Source: Nitrososphaera sp. (lineage in GTDB: Archaea; Thermoproteota; Nitrososphaeria; Nitrososphaerales; Nitrososphaeraceae). From it: a DNA stretch of 64,000 nucleotides. The stretch's first letter is position 1. Every line of letters starts with the position of its first letter. The position numbers and the translations under genes are program-made. The stretch is taken from the NCBI GenBank assembly GCA_029263715.1, contig JAJUFP010000001.1, positions 98,837 through 162,836 of the forward strand, read 5' to 3'. This document shows, piece by piece, positions 63,088 to 64,000 of the stretch. Below the pieces are notes generated by a model, which worked only from the letters and a program-made list of their open reading frames with translations, was not told the DNA's origin and made no database searches.

Positions 63088-63111
63088 GTAACCAAGTATG
63101 GATCTGGTTAC
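63088..63111. promoter_or_regulatory. Inverted repeat between hxlR and membrane gene (candidate operator)
   Basis: GTAACC (63088-63093) and GGTTAC (63106-63111) are separated by 12 bp, a geometry suited to an HxlR dimer. It lies 19-42 bp from the hxlR start and 17-40 bp from the membrane protein start. Confidence 0.5.
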
Positions 63112-63127
63112 GTGAGACTAATAAACT

Positions 63128-63601
63128 ATGGTTTCAATACTAGATATGAAAATGAAAGCACTTGGTGACTATTCAAAACAAATGCAATACAACAAGACAA
63201 CCTCTTTTCTAATAGCCGTCCATACCTGGAGGATCGCCGGCATAGCCTTCCTGTGGGGCATGACTCAGGGAATCTTGGATCCAGCCTTTGCGATACCGGC
63301 CGGTGTCGGAGATATTCTGATAGGGGTGACGGCCATCCCCTTCGCCGTTTTTCTATGGAAAGGGTATAGTTGGTCAAAGTATGCCCTGGTAGTCTGGAGT
63401 GTGCTTGGCATCGCGGACTTGGTCAATGCGATAAGTCTTGGGCTCATCACCAATCCGGACTTTGGAACTTCCACAATGACAACATTCCCCTGGATCTTGG
63501 TTCCTACCGTGGCTGTACCAGCAGCACTGGCCCTGCATGGGCTCACGTTGTACAGACTACGGAACTGGGTACCACCGCTCAAGAAACTTGCAGAGGTTTG
63601 A
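63128..63601 (+). CDS. Four-helix membrane protein
   Basis: A 157-residue protein with four membrane helices (about 28-46, 54-77, 83-105 and 120-142). Start could be ATG 63128, 63146 or 63182; the last would give MQYNKTTSFLIAVHTWRIAG. No conserved family motif is clear. Its control by the HxlR regulator is inferred from the divergent layout. Confidence 0.75.
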   Translation: MVSILDMKMKALGDYSKQMQYNKTTSFLIAVHTWRIAGIAFLWGMTQGILDPAFAIPAGVGDILIGVTAIPFAVFLWKGYSWSKYALVVWSVLGIADLVNAISLGLITNPDFGTSTMTTFPWILVPTVAVPAALALHGLTLYRLRNWVPPLKKLAEV

Positions 63602-63858
63602 TACAAGCAAGATCGGACGAATGACTATCACGGGTCTTCGTCCTCCCCTGCTTTTCTTACGTTGTGTCAGCAGTTAACGCATGATTTTAACAAACTTGTG
63701 CGAATTCCCTACCATGATGATGCATAACCTTTCTTCAGACCGTTGTTAGTCGCACCTGATTTAACCTTCTTAAACACTTCAAAAGCCTATTTTTTGCCTG
63801 ATAGGTACTTTTAAGGATTCTCGGAGGTTAAGGAGGAGGCGGTGTCCGAAAAATAGTA

Positions 63859-63868
63859 ATATTTATCA
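63859..63868 (+). promoter_or_regulatory. TATA box for the gene at 63898
   Basis: ATATTTATCA, 30-39 bp before ATG 63898. The 63602-63897 intergenic region has no other clear feature; it holds a GGAGGTTAAGGAGGAGG purine run at 63825-63841. Confidence 0.45.
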
Positions 63869-63897
63869 GTCCAATGCCGGCATGTTATAATGCAAGC

Positions 63898-64000
63898 ATG
63901 ACACACACGGAATTTAAAGTTCCGGTATTGGAAGGCAAGGATGCTGCAGACTTCCAGAAATATGACTCTAGGGACCTCACTACGGAGGAGAAGGAATCCT
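63898..64000 (+). CDS. N-terminal end of an unknown gene, partial
   Basis: ATG 63898 opens a frame (MTHTEFKVPVLEGKDAADF, QKYDSRDLTTEEKES) running off the right edge. The TATA box upstream and clean frame support a gene. Too short to identify. Confidence 0.6.
   Translation, partial: MTHTEFKVPVLEGKDAADFQKYDSRDLTTEEKES

Overview
The window looks like a chromosome segment of an ammonia-oxidiser-lineage archaeon (Thaumarchaeota/Nitrososphaeria, probably Nitrososphaera-like, soil type). This rests on several features: an archaeal rpoN–eno–rps2–MEMO–mevalonate kinase operon, the archaeal pantoate-kinase route to coenzyme A, archaeal-type S-adenosylmethionine synthetase, an 11-subunit complex I without NuoEFG, TATA-box promoters placed so that many genes appear leaderless, a PEF-CTERM surface protein, and a tRNA-Glu with a bulge-helix-bulge intron. 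No amo genes lie in the window, so ammonia oxidation itself is not shown. I see no insertion sequence, prophage, CRISPR array or rRNA gene.

Layout. 0-7.2 kb: end of an M24 peptidase, a sorted surface protein, Cdc48, a nitroreductase, and a three-gene 2-oxoacid:ferredoxin oxidoreductase. 7.2-11.5 kb: four CBS-domain proteins, a universal stress protein and a small winged-helix protein. 11.5-14 kb: an AmmeMemoRadiSam radical SAM enzyme divergent from SAM synthetase. 14-22.4 kb: a [NiFe]-hydrogenase island (hypF, hypC, hypD, a class II aldolase-like protein with lost metal ligands, a maturation protease, large and small subunits on the opposite strand, hypE, a double zinc-ribbon protein and a small helical protein). 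22.4-26.9 kb: coenzyme A genes (pantoate kinase, phosphopantothenate synthetase, PanB, CoaBC) ending in an intact class II aldolase paralogue. 26.9-32 kb: a PhoU/AbrB regulator and the rpoN-eno-rps2-MEMO-mvk operon. 32-42.5 kb: small zinc and membrane proteins, tRNA-Leu, ferritin-like protein, peroxiredoxin, thioredoxin-like protein, SDR, cupin, TldD/TldE and a geranylgeranyl-reductase-family flavoprotein. 42.5-53.3 kb: complex I (nuoABCDHIJKMLN). 53.4-64 kb: prenyl diphosphate synthase, tRNA-Glu with intron, a CADD/PqqC-like di-iron protein, tRNA-Met, a GT-C glycosyltransferase, a MEDS-domain protein, a plastocyanin/beta-propeller copper protein, a macrodomain protein, a zincin, and an HxlR regulator divergent from a membrane protein.

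How it fits together. POR supplies reduced ferredoxin and complex I (lacking an NADH module) is the respiratory or reverse-electron-flow machine. The hydrogenase could exchange electrons with a soluble carrier. CoA, SAM, mevalonate and prenyl synthesis genes serve core metabolism.

The two most interesting signals are these. (1) A recurrent palindromic element (TGCATTGCAATGCA-like, half site TGCA) sits just upstream of the TATA box, about 35-60 bp before the start codon, of at least eight transcription units here (Cdc48, nitroreductase/POR, CBS proteins, USP, radical SAM/SAM synthetase, hypF, a small protein at 61.1 kb). It looks like an undescribed regulon operator. (2) The hydrogenase maturation island carries a metal-site-dead aldolase-fold protein, a HypC with an extra Cys-rich tail and a zinc-ribbon protein, with no HypA/HypB nearby, and the cleaved tail of the large subunit is encoded antisense to the end of its own protease gene.
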